Positions 25,628 to 36,300 of a DNA stretch of 42,765 nt are shown piece by piece. A program made the translations under genes and the position numbers. Source of the DNA: an uncultured Spirochaetota bacterium (GTDB lineage Bacteria; Spirochaetota; Spirochaetia; Treponematales; UBA12059); NCBI GenBank assembly GCA_937873275.1, contig CALMRC010000110.1, forward strand, positions 1 to 42,765, written 5' to 3'. Below the pieces are notes generated by a model. It saw only the letters and a list, made by a program, of their open reading frames with translations, was not told where the DNA came from and did no database searches. The stretch's first letter is position 1. Each line of letters begins with the position of its first letter.

Positions 25628-27100
25628 TCAGTCCGCCCGGACCCTCCGGAGGGCGCGGGCGTACAGCTCCCCGTATTCCCCCGCGGCCCGGTCCCAGGAG
25701 AACTCCCGGGTCATCGCCCGGGCCCGCATGGCGGCGATATGATCCTTCTTGTTGTAATAGGCCCAGACCGCCCATCCGACGGTGTCGTAGATGGCCCGGG
25801 GGGTCAGGAGGTCGAAGAGGAAGCCCGTCCCCTCCCCCGTGTCCTGCCGGTAGTTCTCCACCGTATCCGCCAGCCCCCCGGTACGCCGGACGATGGGCAG
25901 GGTCCCGTACCGCAGGGAGTACATCTGGTTGAGCCCGCAGGGCTCGTACCGGGAGGGCATGAGGAAGAAATCCGCCCCCGCCTCGATGAGGTGGGAAATC
26001 TTGTCCGAGTACCCGATCCGCGCCCGGAAGTTCGGCAGCCGTGCGGACAGGCTCTGGACCTCGTCCTCGCACCAGCGGTCCCCGGAGCCCAGGAGAACCA
26101 CCTGCAGGATCATGTCCGTGCAGATCCGGAAGGCGCTGCCGTACAGGGGGCCGAAGAGTTCCCCGATCCCCTTCTGGTCCGTGAGCCGGGTCACCATGCC
26201 GATCAGGGGCACCTCGGGGTCCTCGGGAAGGCCGAACTCCCGTTGGAGGGCCGCCTTGCAAGCGGCCTTTCCGGAGAGGTCCGAGGCCGAGTAATGGGCG
26301 GGAAGGTACCGGTCCGTGGAGGGATCCCAGTCGTCGAAGTCCACCCCGTTCAGGATGCCCACCAGGTCCGAGCTCCGGGTCCGCAGAAGGCCGTCCAGGG
26401 AGCACCCGAACTCCGGGGTCTGGATCTCCCGGGCGTAGGTGGGGGAAACCGTGGAAAGCTGGTCCGAGGACGCCAGGGCCCCCTTGAGGAGGTTGATGGC
26501 GTCGTAGTACTCCAGGCCCGCCTTGTGGAAGAGGTCCCAGGGGAGACGGAAGTAGGGGAAGATCTCCTTGGAGTAGATCCCCTGGTAACCCAGGTTGTGG
26601 ATGGAGAAGACCGTGGCGGTCCGGGCGAACTCCGTGGAGGACTCCACGTAGCGCCGATAGATGGGGACCAAGCCCGCGGGCCAGTCGTGGGCGTGGAGGA
26701 CGTCGGGGATCCAGTCCAGCTTACGGCAGAGCTGGAAGGCCGCCCGGGAGAAGAAGGAGAACCGCTGGGGATTGTCCCGGAAGTCCGTCTCCTCCCGGGT
26801 GCCGTAGATCCCGTCCCGGCCGAAGAACCGCTCGTGGTCCAGGAAGTAAACCGGGGCCTTGCAGCCCGGCAGGGTCGACTCGTAGACCGCGCACCACTCC
26901 TCCCCCCAGCCCACGGGGACGCAGAGGGGACCGTCCAGCTTCTTCAAGGTGGCCTTGGGAACGCAGTAGTACCGGGGAAGGACGATCCGGACGTCGTGCC
27001 CCGCCCGGTCCAGGGCCCGGGTCAACGCTCCGACCATGTCCGCCAAGCCGCCGGACTTCGCGAAGGGGGTCGCTTCGCTGGATACCATGAGGATCTTCAC
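25628..27100 (-). CDS. glgA: Glycogen synthase (ADP-glucose type)
   Basis: A 490-residue GT5 glycosyltransferase that adds glucose from ADP-glucose to glycogen. The N-terminal ADP-glucose-binding KSGGLAD is at residues 15-21. HAHDWPAGLVP, SIHNLGYQG and STVSPTYAREI follow in the expected order. The C-terminal catalytic lobe has RLTDQKG, FLMPSRYEPCGLNQ and RRTGGLADTV. Length is normal. The start is the GTG at 27098-27100, with GGAGGG 6 bp upstream, giving the standard opening MKILMVSSEATPFAKSGG. It heads a leftward operon with a membrane protein and a transporter. No other glycogen gene is in the window. Confidence 0.96.
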   Translation of the reverse strand: MKILMVSSEATPFAKSGGLADMVGALTRALDRAGHDVRIVLPRYYCVPKATLKKLDGPLCVPVGWGEEWCAVYESTLPGCKAPVYFLDHERFFGRDGIYGTREETDFRDNPQRFSFFSRAAFQLCRKLDWIPDVLHAHDWPAGLVPIYRRYVESSTEFARTATVFSIHNLGYQGIYSKEIFPYFRLPWDLFHKAGLEYYDAINLLKGALASSDQLSTVSPTYAREIQTPEFGCSLDGLLRTRSSDLVGILNGVDFDDWDPSTDRYLPAHYSASDLSGKAACKAALQREFGLPEDPEVPLIGMVTRLTDQKGIGELFGPLYGSAFRICTDMILQVVLLGSGDRWCEDEVQSLSARLPNFRARIGYSDKISHLIEAGADFFLMPSRYEPCGLNQMYSLRYGTLPIVRRTGGLADTVENYRQDTGEGTGFLFDLLTPRAIYDTVGWAVWAYYNKKDHIAAMRARAMTREFSWDRAAGEYGELYARALRRVRAD

Positions 27101-27139
27101 GGAGAACCCTCCTAGGGAATGGGACCAGGATCGGGATCG

Positions 27140-27168
27140 AGTATAGCCAGAAACCCGCCGGGGGGCAA
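27140..27168 (-). promoter_or_regulatory. Promoter of glgA operon
   Basis: On the minus strand TTGCCC (27163-27168) and TATACT (27140-27145) are 17 bp apart. The start would fall near 27133, a leader of about 33 bases. Confidence 0.7.
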
Positions 27169-27190
27169 GGAAAGAGTTTTCCGGGACTCA

Positions 27191-27338
27191 CCACGGAGGG
27201 CACGGAGGATACGGAGGAACAACGGCGCCCGAAGCCCTGCGACAAGATGGACAAGATGGGAACGGATGAACAGGATAGATTCCGAGTACGGATTCTACGT
27301 AATCTACCCTGTCCATCCTCTCCAAATCCTGTTCATCC
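27191..27338. repeat. Intergenic 9-mer repeats and 13-bp inverted repeat
   Basis: Between the end of the giant gene and the glgA promoter lie three 9-bp units (CACGGAGGG, CACGGAGGA, TACGGAGGA; about 27192-27218) and two GACAAGATG units (27241-27258). A 13-bp sequence GGATGAACAGGAT (27264-27276) recurs inverted at 27326-27338, and AGATT (27277-27281) recurs inverted at 27301-27305. The arrangement could fold as a large hairpin. It is a different unit family from 1590-1728 but has the same inverted layout. Confidence 0.68.
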
Positions 27339-27373
27339 AGTCCGCCCTATGGTTCCGAGGCCGGCGCGGTGGC

Positions 27374-30300
27374 CTAATACCTCACCACCAACACCTTCCG
27401 GATCTCGTCGATCCCGGGGGCCACGATGCGGATGAAGTACATCCCCCGGGCCACGGGATCCCCGGACCGGTTCCGGCCGTCCCAGGAGGCCGTGTAGTCC
27501 CCGGGGGTCATCGTCCCCCGCTGGAGGGAGCGCACCACGTCCCCGTCCAGGGTGAAAACCGTGATGGTCACCGGCCCCGCCTGGCCGATCGTGTAGTGCA
27601 GGCGGACCCGTTCCCCCCCGATCGGGTCGATCACGTTGTTCAGGATCGTGACTCCGCCCTTCTGGGTTACCAGGTCCCGGATGTAGATCCCGAAGGGCCG
27701 CACCCGCCGGAACCAGTCCGCGGGCAGGGCCGCGGCATCCGGGTCCATGTCCAGGCGGCCCGCGTAGAGGTCCGCGGGATACGGTCCGGGCAGGCGGAAG
27801 TAGAACTCGAACCGGGCCCGGTCGTAGATCTCCGTATCCGAGGCCAGGAACGAGTAGTCCCAGATCGGCGACGATCCGGCTCCCGAGTTCGTGGAGAATC
27901 CCGCGAAAGAATAGGAAGCCAGACCGGAGAAGTCCGGCTCGGCAAAGGTGGGCAGCCAGATCCCCGGAACCGCGCTGAGATACGCGGCCGGGACGTCGGA
28001 TTTATACAGGATCTGCGGCGCCGAAGCCAGCCCCAGGGCGTCCTCCGCCTGCAGGTCGAAATCCTGGTCCCGGAGGAACCGGGACCCGTCGAACAGGCGC
28101 ACGAAGCCCACGTACTGGCCCGAGGCGTCCAGCTCCGGGATCGTCGGGTAGTCAACGTCCGGCACGCCCGGCACGTAGGCCGAGTCCTTGGCCCAGAGGG
28201 GCCACACGAAGAAGGAGTTCGCATTAGCGCCACCCGAATAGCTCCAGGCTGTCGGTGTGTCCGAGGGGGGCACGGAGACGAGGAGGTCGGAGACGCGGTG
28301 GATGTTTTCCCCTCCGCGATCGAGCTGGAATGCCGGCCGGGTCATAGGACCCGGATTCGGTCCCGGGCTCCCGAAGGAACCGTACGTGTTCGGGTCGGCA
28401 AGGTAGCCGGTTGCGGGATCCGGGTAGGTCGGAGGGGGCGGACCGATGATCTGTCCGTTATAGGCGCCCTCCCAATACGGCGGAGAGCCTAGGTCCCGGG
28501 TCGTCGCGGTCACCGTCAGGTTCGTGGCCCCCGCCGCGAGAGCCGCTACGGTGTAAGGTCCTAGCCCAACGACGGCCTCTCGGGTCTGGGGGGCGGTTCC
28601 GGACACTCGGGCAAAGGATCCGGCGCCGAAGTCCCCGGCCACTAAAGTGCCGCCCCCGGTTTGCACCACCGGCTCGGAGAAGTGAACGAAAGTATCGCCG
28701 AAGGCGGGGACGCTCAGGGTATACCCGATGACCGGCCACGCCGTGTCGGAGGGAGTCATCCAGTCGGAGCCGCCCGCTCGGGAGAGAGTTCCCACGCGTT
28801 TGATTCCGGAGGTGGTATCAAAAAGCGTCTCGTTCCGTACGATGCGCCAATCGGGAGTGGTATCGGTGTCCAGATAAGGCTTTTCCACAAGATGGATATA
28901 GAAGGTGACTCCCGGTACAGGTCGTTCATAGCCGTTGACACCTTTGGAAACATCTACCTCGTAGCCGTCGACCTCGACGAGGAAATCCGAGAAGTCCGAG
29001 ACCGGCCCGGGAACCAGGGTTCCGATCGCGCCTTCCGCGGTCACCCGGATCCGGTCGATCTTGCCGTTGTAGTCCGAGTCCTCGGTGTAGCTGTAGATGA
29101 GGTACAGGTAGTCCAGCCACTTGAAGGAGAAGTACGTCGAGTATGGCGTGGCCGAGACGTTCGCGGGCACGGATATGGGGTTGGACCGGGCGTTGCTGTA
29201 GTAGACTTCGACGTATTGCATGTCCAATGTGGCTCCAGGCGTCAGGTCCAGGAACCAGAAATGGATATCGTCCCCGGGATCCGCGGGGGGATTACCGGGG
29301 TCGATGCCTGTGTCCGTCAATCTGTCCAGACGAATCGTGTTCGCCAGGTTGCTTCCCCTCACACGGAAGATTCCGCCCACGGAGATCTTCTGCCGGATCT
29401 GGATGCCCGCCCCGGCCAGGTCGTTCTCGAAGTGCACTTCCAGGCCCGGAGCCGCGGAGAGGACCTGGAATACGTACCAGGTGTTGTTGCCCCGGATCTC
29501 GATGGTCCCCGTCGATTTGTTGAAATCCACCGTTCCCGAGCGGGACACGAACCCGGCATCCCCCTCGTCGTTCCGCCAGTTCCCGTTTACCGTCAGCAGG
29601 TGGTTCGCCCCGCTCACGTCCAGGACACCACCCGCGGCGATGTGCAGGTCGTTGTTGACGGTGACCGGATTCTGCAGGGTGTGGACCCCCGCACCGGAAC
29701 TCGCTATGCGGAGGTCCCAGTAGGTGCCGCCCGCGAATCCCGTCGTGAATACCAGGCTTCCCGCCCCGGTGCCATAATATTCGGTGATCCCCGAGTCCGT
29801 GTCGAAGGTCGTGAAGGCATGGGTCGCCTGAAGTCCCGTCAGCCTAAGGGTTCCCAGATTTGACAGGGTCCCGATCGTAAAGCCCGAGGAACCCAGGTCC
29901 ATGATGCTGTTGGCTCCGGCCAAGGCGAGGGTGTTCAGGGTTATCGAGGACGAGTTCAAGATATTTACCCGGGCTCCGTCCTGGATCGTGAGGGAGGTCC
30001 CCGGCGCGCTGACCAGGTCCGCGGTCACAGAAAGGTCCGTGGCGGCCGCGAAGTCCGGTACCGTGACGGGCGCCGAGAACACGAGGTTCCCGTTCGCCCC
30101 CGCGTTCAGGGTCGTGACCCCCGCCATCGTGAAGGTGTCGAACACGAGGTTCTGCCCGGCTCCCCCGCCGGTGGCTATGGTTCCGCGGATCCAATTCGTA
30201 TTCGTCAGCGTCGCGGTCAGCCCGCCCGTGAATGTGAAGGAATCCGCATCCGCGTCCCCCAGAGTGAGGTTTCCGGTATTATCAAAAGTGCTGGATCCGG

Positions 30301-33300
30301 AAATCGAGTTGACGGCGCCCGTGAGGGAGACGTGATACGCGGTCGGTCCCGAGGCGAACAGATTACCACCCGAAAGGACAAGATTGCCCAGCACCAAAAC
30401 CGTCTGGCCGGCCTGGGTGTCCGAAACGGTCAGGGCGGCCGCGTTCACGTTCCCGGAGAAGGTCGTCCCGTTGGACTGGGTGATCGTGATCGTCCCGGGG
30501 GGCGTCGAGGCTCCTACGGCCCCGGTCACGGAAATCGTCCCGGCAGCCCCCGCGTTGATGCCCAGGTTCTGGGCGCCGTCGATGGTCGCGAATGTTACCG
30601 AGCTGCCGTTCGAGGTCACCGACACGGCGGCGCCGGACAACGATGTGGCCCCGAAGGATAGACCGCCCCAACCGGAAAAGTTCAATCCGTCGAAGAGCAC
30701 CGCCGCGATCGAAGTCCCGGTATCCCCGTTGCCCAGCGTGACGTTCCCGTCGAAGCGGACCTGGTTTCCCGCATTTGCGGCTTGGATCCCGGAAGCCCCG
30801 GCGAGGGTGTTCGAGAACCGCACGAGCCCGGTGACCCCGTTGGAGACCGTCAGGGCGGGTCCGAATCCGTCCCCGAGGTTGGAGACAGCGCCCGTAAAGG
30901 TGGTCGTCCCGGCAGCGATGCCCGCGGCCAGGATCAAGTCATGGTTGCCGGCGTTGAAGGTGGTGGAAAAGAGGATCACCCCGCCGCCGGAATTCAGGAT
31001 GGTATCTGCCCCGAGGGTGACGGCGTCCCCGAAGGTCATCGGTCCGGTGGTGCGCAGAGAACCGCCGTTCAAGGCGGTCGTTCCGACAGCGTTCGTCGTA
31101 AGGGAAGCCAGGGGGGTAATGCCGCCGATCGCGGCGCTCAGGGTGGTGGAACCCGTGCTGTTCAGGGTCAATCCAGGATTGCCGTTGACCGTTCCTCCCA
31201 GGGTGATGTTCCCGGCCCCTGCGCTCAGGATCGAGGTGTCCGACAGGACTACGCCCGTATCCCCGTCCCCCAAGGAGATGTTTTGGCCGGCTCCCAGGCC
31301 GGTCGCCACGGTGCCGGCTACATTGATACCGGATGGAAGAAGCGCCGTAACCCCGCCTGTAAAGGTCAGGCTGTCCCCCGCGTCGTTTCCGAGAGTCAGG
31401 GCCCCGGAGATCGAGAAGGTCGTCAGGTTCGTCACGGTCCCGCCGCCGTTCAGGGAGACGGCGCAGGCCGCCCCGACGGTCGTTAGCGCCTGGGCCGTGA
31501 GAGATCCGGTGACCGTCACGGATCCTCCGGTCTTGCCAGTCAGGTTCAAGGTTCCCGCGCCGAGGGCGGCGGAGGCTATCGTGTCCGCGCCGCTTCCCTG
31601 GAGGACCAAATCGAAGCCCGCCGAGGTCGTCGGACCCAGGGTGATGTTTCCCGTCCCCGTGGAGAGCGTGGTCGCATCCGTCAGGGTGACGTTCGAGACT
31701 CCGAAATCGAGGGCGTCATTGGAAGTGGTGATCGTGCCCTCGATGCTCTTGGGCCCCTGGGTCGCCGTCGCTCCGCCGTTGAAGGTGAGTCCGTTCGGTA
31801 TGGTCAGGGTCCCTGTATTCGAGAAGGTGACCGCGTTCGTAATCGTCCCGCCGTTCCCGAACCGGACATTATAGCCTTGGGCCGCGGTGTTTAAGGTTCC
31901 GATCGTCACGGCGTCCTGGAAATCGATGGTGCCCGCCGTGTTCGATGCGGTGACGGTCGTCGCGTTCAGGGTGGACTGGAAGGTCGTCCCGCCGGACTGG
32001 GTGACCGTGACCGTATTCATGGCCGTGGATCCCAGGGCACCGGAGATCGTGACCACGCCGGTCGTGTTGATGACGATTCCGGACGTGGCGGTTCCGTCGA
32101 CGGCCCCCGCGTTCACGGTGGTTGCGGCGCCGTTCCCGAGAGTCAGGGTCGCGCCCGCGTTGACCGTCACCCCGGCCAACGTGACGGTCCCGACGCCCGT
32201 CGTCCGGAGCACTGCGTTCGCGGTGATGGTCGTCGCGCTTCCACCAAAGTCCAGGTCGTTCGCTCCTGTCGCCTGTATAGTCCCCGCGAAACTTTGCGAG
32301 GCCGGTGCCGTAGCGGCGGCACCTCCGTCGAAGATGAAGCCGTTCGTGATGGTGAGGGCACCCGTGTTGGAGAAGGTCACGGTGTTCGTGACCGTGCCGC
32401 CGGCGATGGTGACGGCATATGCGGCGGCCGCCGTGGTCAAGTTCGTCGAGGAGAACGACGCCGAGGCGGTGAGGGATCCCCCGGTCTTGTTTATCGAGAT
32501 AGTCGAGAAGGTCGAGCCGGTCGGATTGAAGGACTGGGCCGCGCCTCCCGTGAACTCGAGGGTCCCCGTGGAAGCGAGGGTACCTCCCGCGGCCGCGAAA
32601 TTCCCCGCCACGCTGACGGTTCCGGAACTCGTAACGGATCCGGAATTGAGATTCAGGTTCCCCGTCACGGTCAGGGTCTGGGCTCCCGCGACGAGAGGAC
32701 CGCCTGCGATCGTTAGGTCCGTCGCCGTCAGGGCCGTGGAGAGAGTCTTCGAGAACCCCCCGCTCACCGTGACGGTCCCCAGGTTCACCTTGACCGCGTT
32801 GTTGTCCGTATATGTACCGGCGGCGACGCTGCTCGCCCCGCCCAGCACGAGGGTCGGATTATTGGCGATGGAATAGTTGCCAGTGTTCTGTATCGTCATG
32901 CTTCGGCGAACGGTTATCGTAGAGCCGACCAATGGGGTGAGCGTAACGCCCGCGGGAATGACTAGGTCGTAGAACTCGATCGAACCGGAGAACCCGGTGC
33001 CCAACGTGACGTTCTTCAGGTTGAAGGCGAGTGTCCCGCCGCTCTGGGAACAGAGCCCCGAGATCGTCAGGGTGCCTCCGTTCAAACCCGCATCCCAGGT
33101 GCAGGTCCCTCCGCTCACGGATAGGCTCGCGACCGTATTGGCGCCACCGTTGACGCCGGTCTGGGAGAACGTTCCGGAACTGACGATCATCGCGCCCGTG
33201 ACGAAGGCGTTCGTACCGACGGTGACGGTGCCGTTGAGGCCGTTCACCGCGAAACCCGCTCCGCCTCCGGCATAGGATCCCGCCAAGCCCAAGGTGCCTG

Positions 33301-36300
33301 CGGTCACGGTCGTCGAAGCCGTGACCGTCATCGTCCGGGCCGCTGGCAGCGAGAATATCCCTCCGACTCCCGTTTGCGAATACGATGCGACGCTGAAATC
33401 CGATCCCGCCGTGGCCGTGCCTCCGGTCTTCGTTACCGACAAGGTCGAAAGGGCGGATCCGCTGAAATCAAGCGCCTGGGCGGCCGTACCCGACAAGACC
33501 AGGGATCCCGTGGAAGACAGGCCCCCGCCGGAACGGACTATGTCCCCGGAGACCGTCACGGTTCCGGAACTCGTGACGAAGCCTCCCGCGAAATCCAGGG
33601 TTCCGGTGACCGACAGGGCAAAGCCGGCCGCCGACAGGGTCCCCGAGGTCAGGGTCAATGTCCCTGCCACGGTGACGGGTGCCGCCGAGACGGACACTCC
33701 GGCCGCGTTGGAGATCTCGAGGTTGTTGAAGGTATAAGCTCCGAAGCTTTGCGCGGCCCCCCCGTCGAACAGGAAAGCCGAGCCGGTGTTGTGGTTGAAC
33801 GTAGCCGGAGCGAACGTCCCACGGACATTCGTAGTACCGGAGGACGCCGTGAACGTTCCGCCGGATATCCCCGCTGTCAGGATGAGTGTCCCCGAACCGC
33901 CCGTCAGGACTCCCGTGTTGGTCACGGCCCCCGTCAGGGTCGCCGCCGCCGTCCCCAGGGTGATCGTCCCCGCGTTCCCCGTAGTCCCCGTAACCGACAG
34001 CACGTTGTTCCCCACCGCCAGCGTCTGGTTCGCCTGCACGTCCAGGTTCCCCAGCACCGTCAAGGCTCCCGTCACCGTCGTCGTATCCGTCCCCGAGTTC
34101 GTGACCGTCAGGTTGTTGAAGCTCTGGACGTTCGTCGTCAGACCCTGCGCCCCGTTCCGGGTCAGCTGCACCGTCCCGTTGTTGTGCCCAAAGGTCGACA
34201 GCGTCACAACCGCCCCGCCGAGGCTCGTCGTCCCGGAGGTGGCCTGGTAGTTCGGTATCGTGAAGTCTCCGTTGATCGTGACCCCCGCCGTCCCCCCGTT
34301 CAGGGTCCCCGTACCCGCCCCCGTCGCCGCACCCGTGATCGTCGCCCCAAGCCCCGCCAGCGACACGCTCGTCCCCGTCCCGACCGTCAGCGCCCCCGCC
34401 AGGTTCAACGCGTTCCCCGTGGCCGTCACCGTCGCCGCCCCGCCCGTCGTCAGGTTCCCCACCTGCACCGCCGTGTTGACCGTCGTGCCCGCGCCCGTCA
34501 TCGTGATCGTCGAGTTACCCGGAGTGTTGAACGTCCCCGACACGGCCAGGTTCCCGGACACGGATAGCGTGTTCGCCACCGTGTTCGTCACCGTCCCGGA
34601 GCTCGTGAAATTCCCCGTAACCGTCCACGACGCCCCCGCGGTCACCGTGAACGAGATCGTCCCGGTGTTCGTCACCGCGCCCGAGGCGATCGTGCTCCCG
34701 CCCGTCCGCGATATAGTCCCGGAGTTCGTCACGGCCCCCGTCAGGGTCGCCGCCGCCGTCCCCAGGGTGATCGTCCCCGCGTTCCCCGTAGTCCCCGTAA
34801 CCGACAGCACGTTGTTCCCCACCGCCAGCGTCTGGTTCGCCTGCACGTCCAGGTTCCCCAGCACCGTCAAGGCTCCCGTCACCGTCGTCGTATCCGTCCC
34901 CGAGTTCGTGACCGTCAGGTTGTTGAAGCTCTGGACGTTCGTCGTCAGACCCTGCGCCCCGTTCCGGGTCAGCTGCACCGTCCCGTTGTTGTGCCCAAAG
35001 GTCGACAGCGTCACAACCGCCCCGCCGAGGCTCGTCGTCCCGGAGGTGGCCTGGTAGTTCGGTATCGTGAAGTCTCCGTTGATCGTGACCCCCGCCGTCC
35101 CCCCGTTCAGGGTCCCCGTACCCGCCCCCGTCGCCGCACCCGTGATCGTCGCCCCAAGCCCCGCCAGCGACACGCTCGTCCCCGTCCCGACCGTCAGCGC
35201 CCCCGCCAGGTTCAACGCGTTCCCCGTGGCCGTCACCGTCGCCGCCCCGCCCGTCGTCAGGTTCCCCACCTGCACCGCCGTGTTGACCGTCGTGCCCGCG
35301 CCCGTCATCGTGATCGTCGAGTTACCCGGAGTGTTGAACGTCCCCGACACGGCCAGGTTCCCGGACACGGATAGCGTGTTCGCCACCGTGTTCGTCACCG
35401 TCCCGGAGCTCGTGAAATTCCCCGTAACCGTCCACGACGCCCCGGCCGCGGTGCCGAAGGTTACCGTTCCCGAGTTGTTCACGGTCCCCGTGGACGCGGT
35501 TCCTCCGGCCAGGGTGATGGACCCGGCGTTCGTGACAGCACCGGAGGACATGGAACCCGCGCCGGAGAAGGTGACGGCACCGCTGGCTCCGGTGTTCACG
35601 GCGGATGCGCCCGCGGCGATGGACCCCGTTGAAACGGTCACGGTTCCCGTCGTGACGGTGAGCCCCGTGACGGTCAGGGTCTGCGTCCCGACCTGCACCT
35701 GCGAGCCCGCGCCGCTCAGTGTAAGGCCGCCGGAGAAGGTCGCGGAGCCGGTCAGGACCAGGGTGTCGTTGGCTCCGTTCAGGGTGTGCAGGACGTTCGT
35801 GGAGAATCCGCCGATCCGCAAGGTCCGGCTGTTCAGGTCGATCTCGTTGCCCGACAGCGTCGTCGTTCCCGGGGACGAAAGGGTCACGTTGGCGGTCGAG
35901 GAGGAGACCCGGAAGGTCCCGCCCGTGTTGTTGATCGAAGTTCCGGCGGCCATGCTCAGGAGGACCGTGCCCGCCGCGGCCGTGGAGTTGAGGTTGAAGG
36001 TGGCGGAGTTCGCCAGGTTTCCGTTGACAGTCAGGCTGGTGGCCGTCGCGCCTCCCAGGGTGAAGGTACCGCCAGTTACGGACAGACTCGCGAAGGTCGC
36101 GGTCCCGAGCAGGTTCGTGGTCCCCGCCCCGGTCTTCTGGACGGCCCCGAAGGTCTGTCCGGCGGGCGTGATCGCCTGGGCGCCGCCGCCGTTCAGGACC
36201 AGTGTCGACCCGGCGGCGTTCGATAGGGCGCCGAAACTAAGGTTCCCCCCGACGGTGAAGGTGCCTGCTCCACCAAGATCGAGGGTCCCGGTCACTCCGA

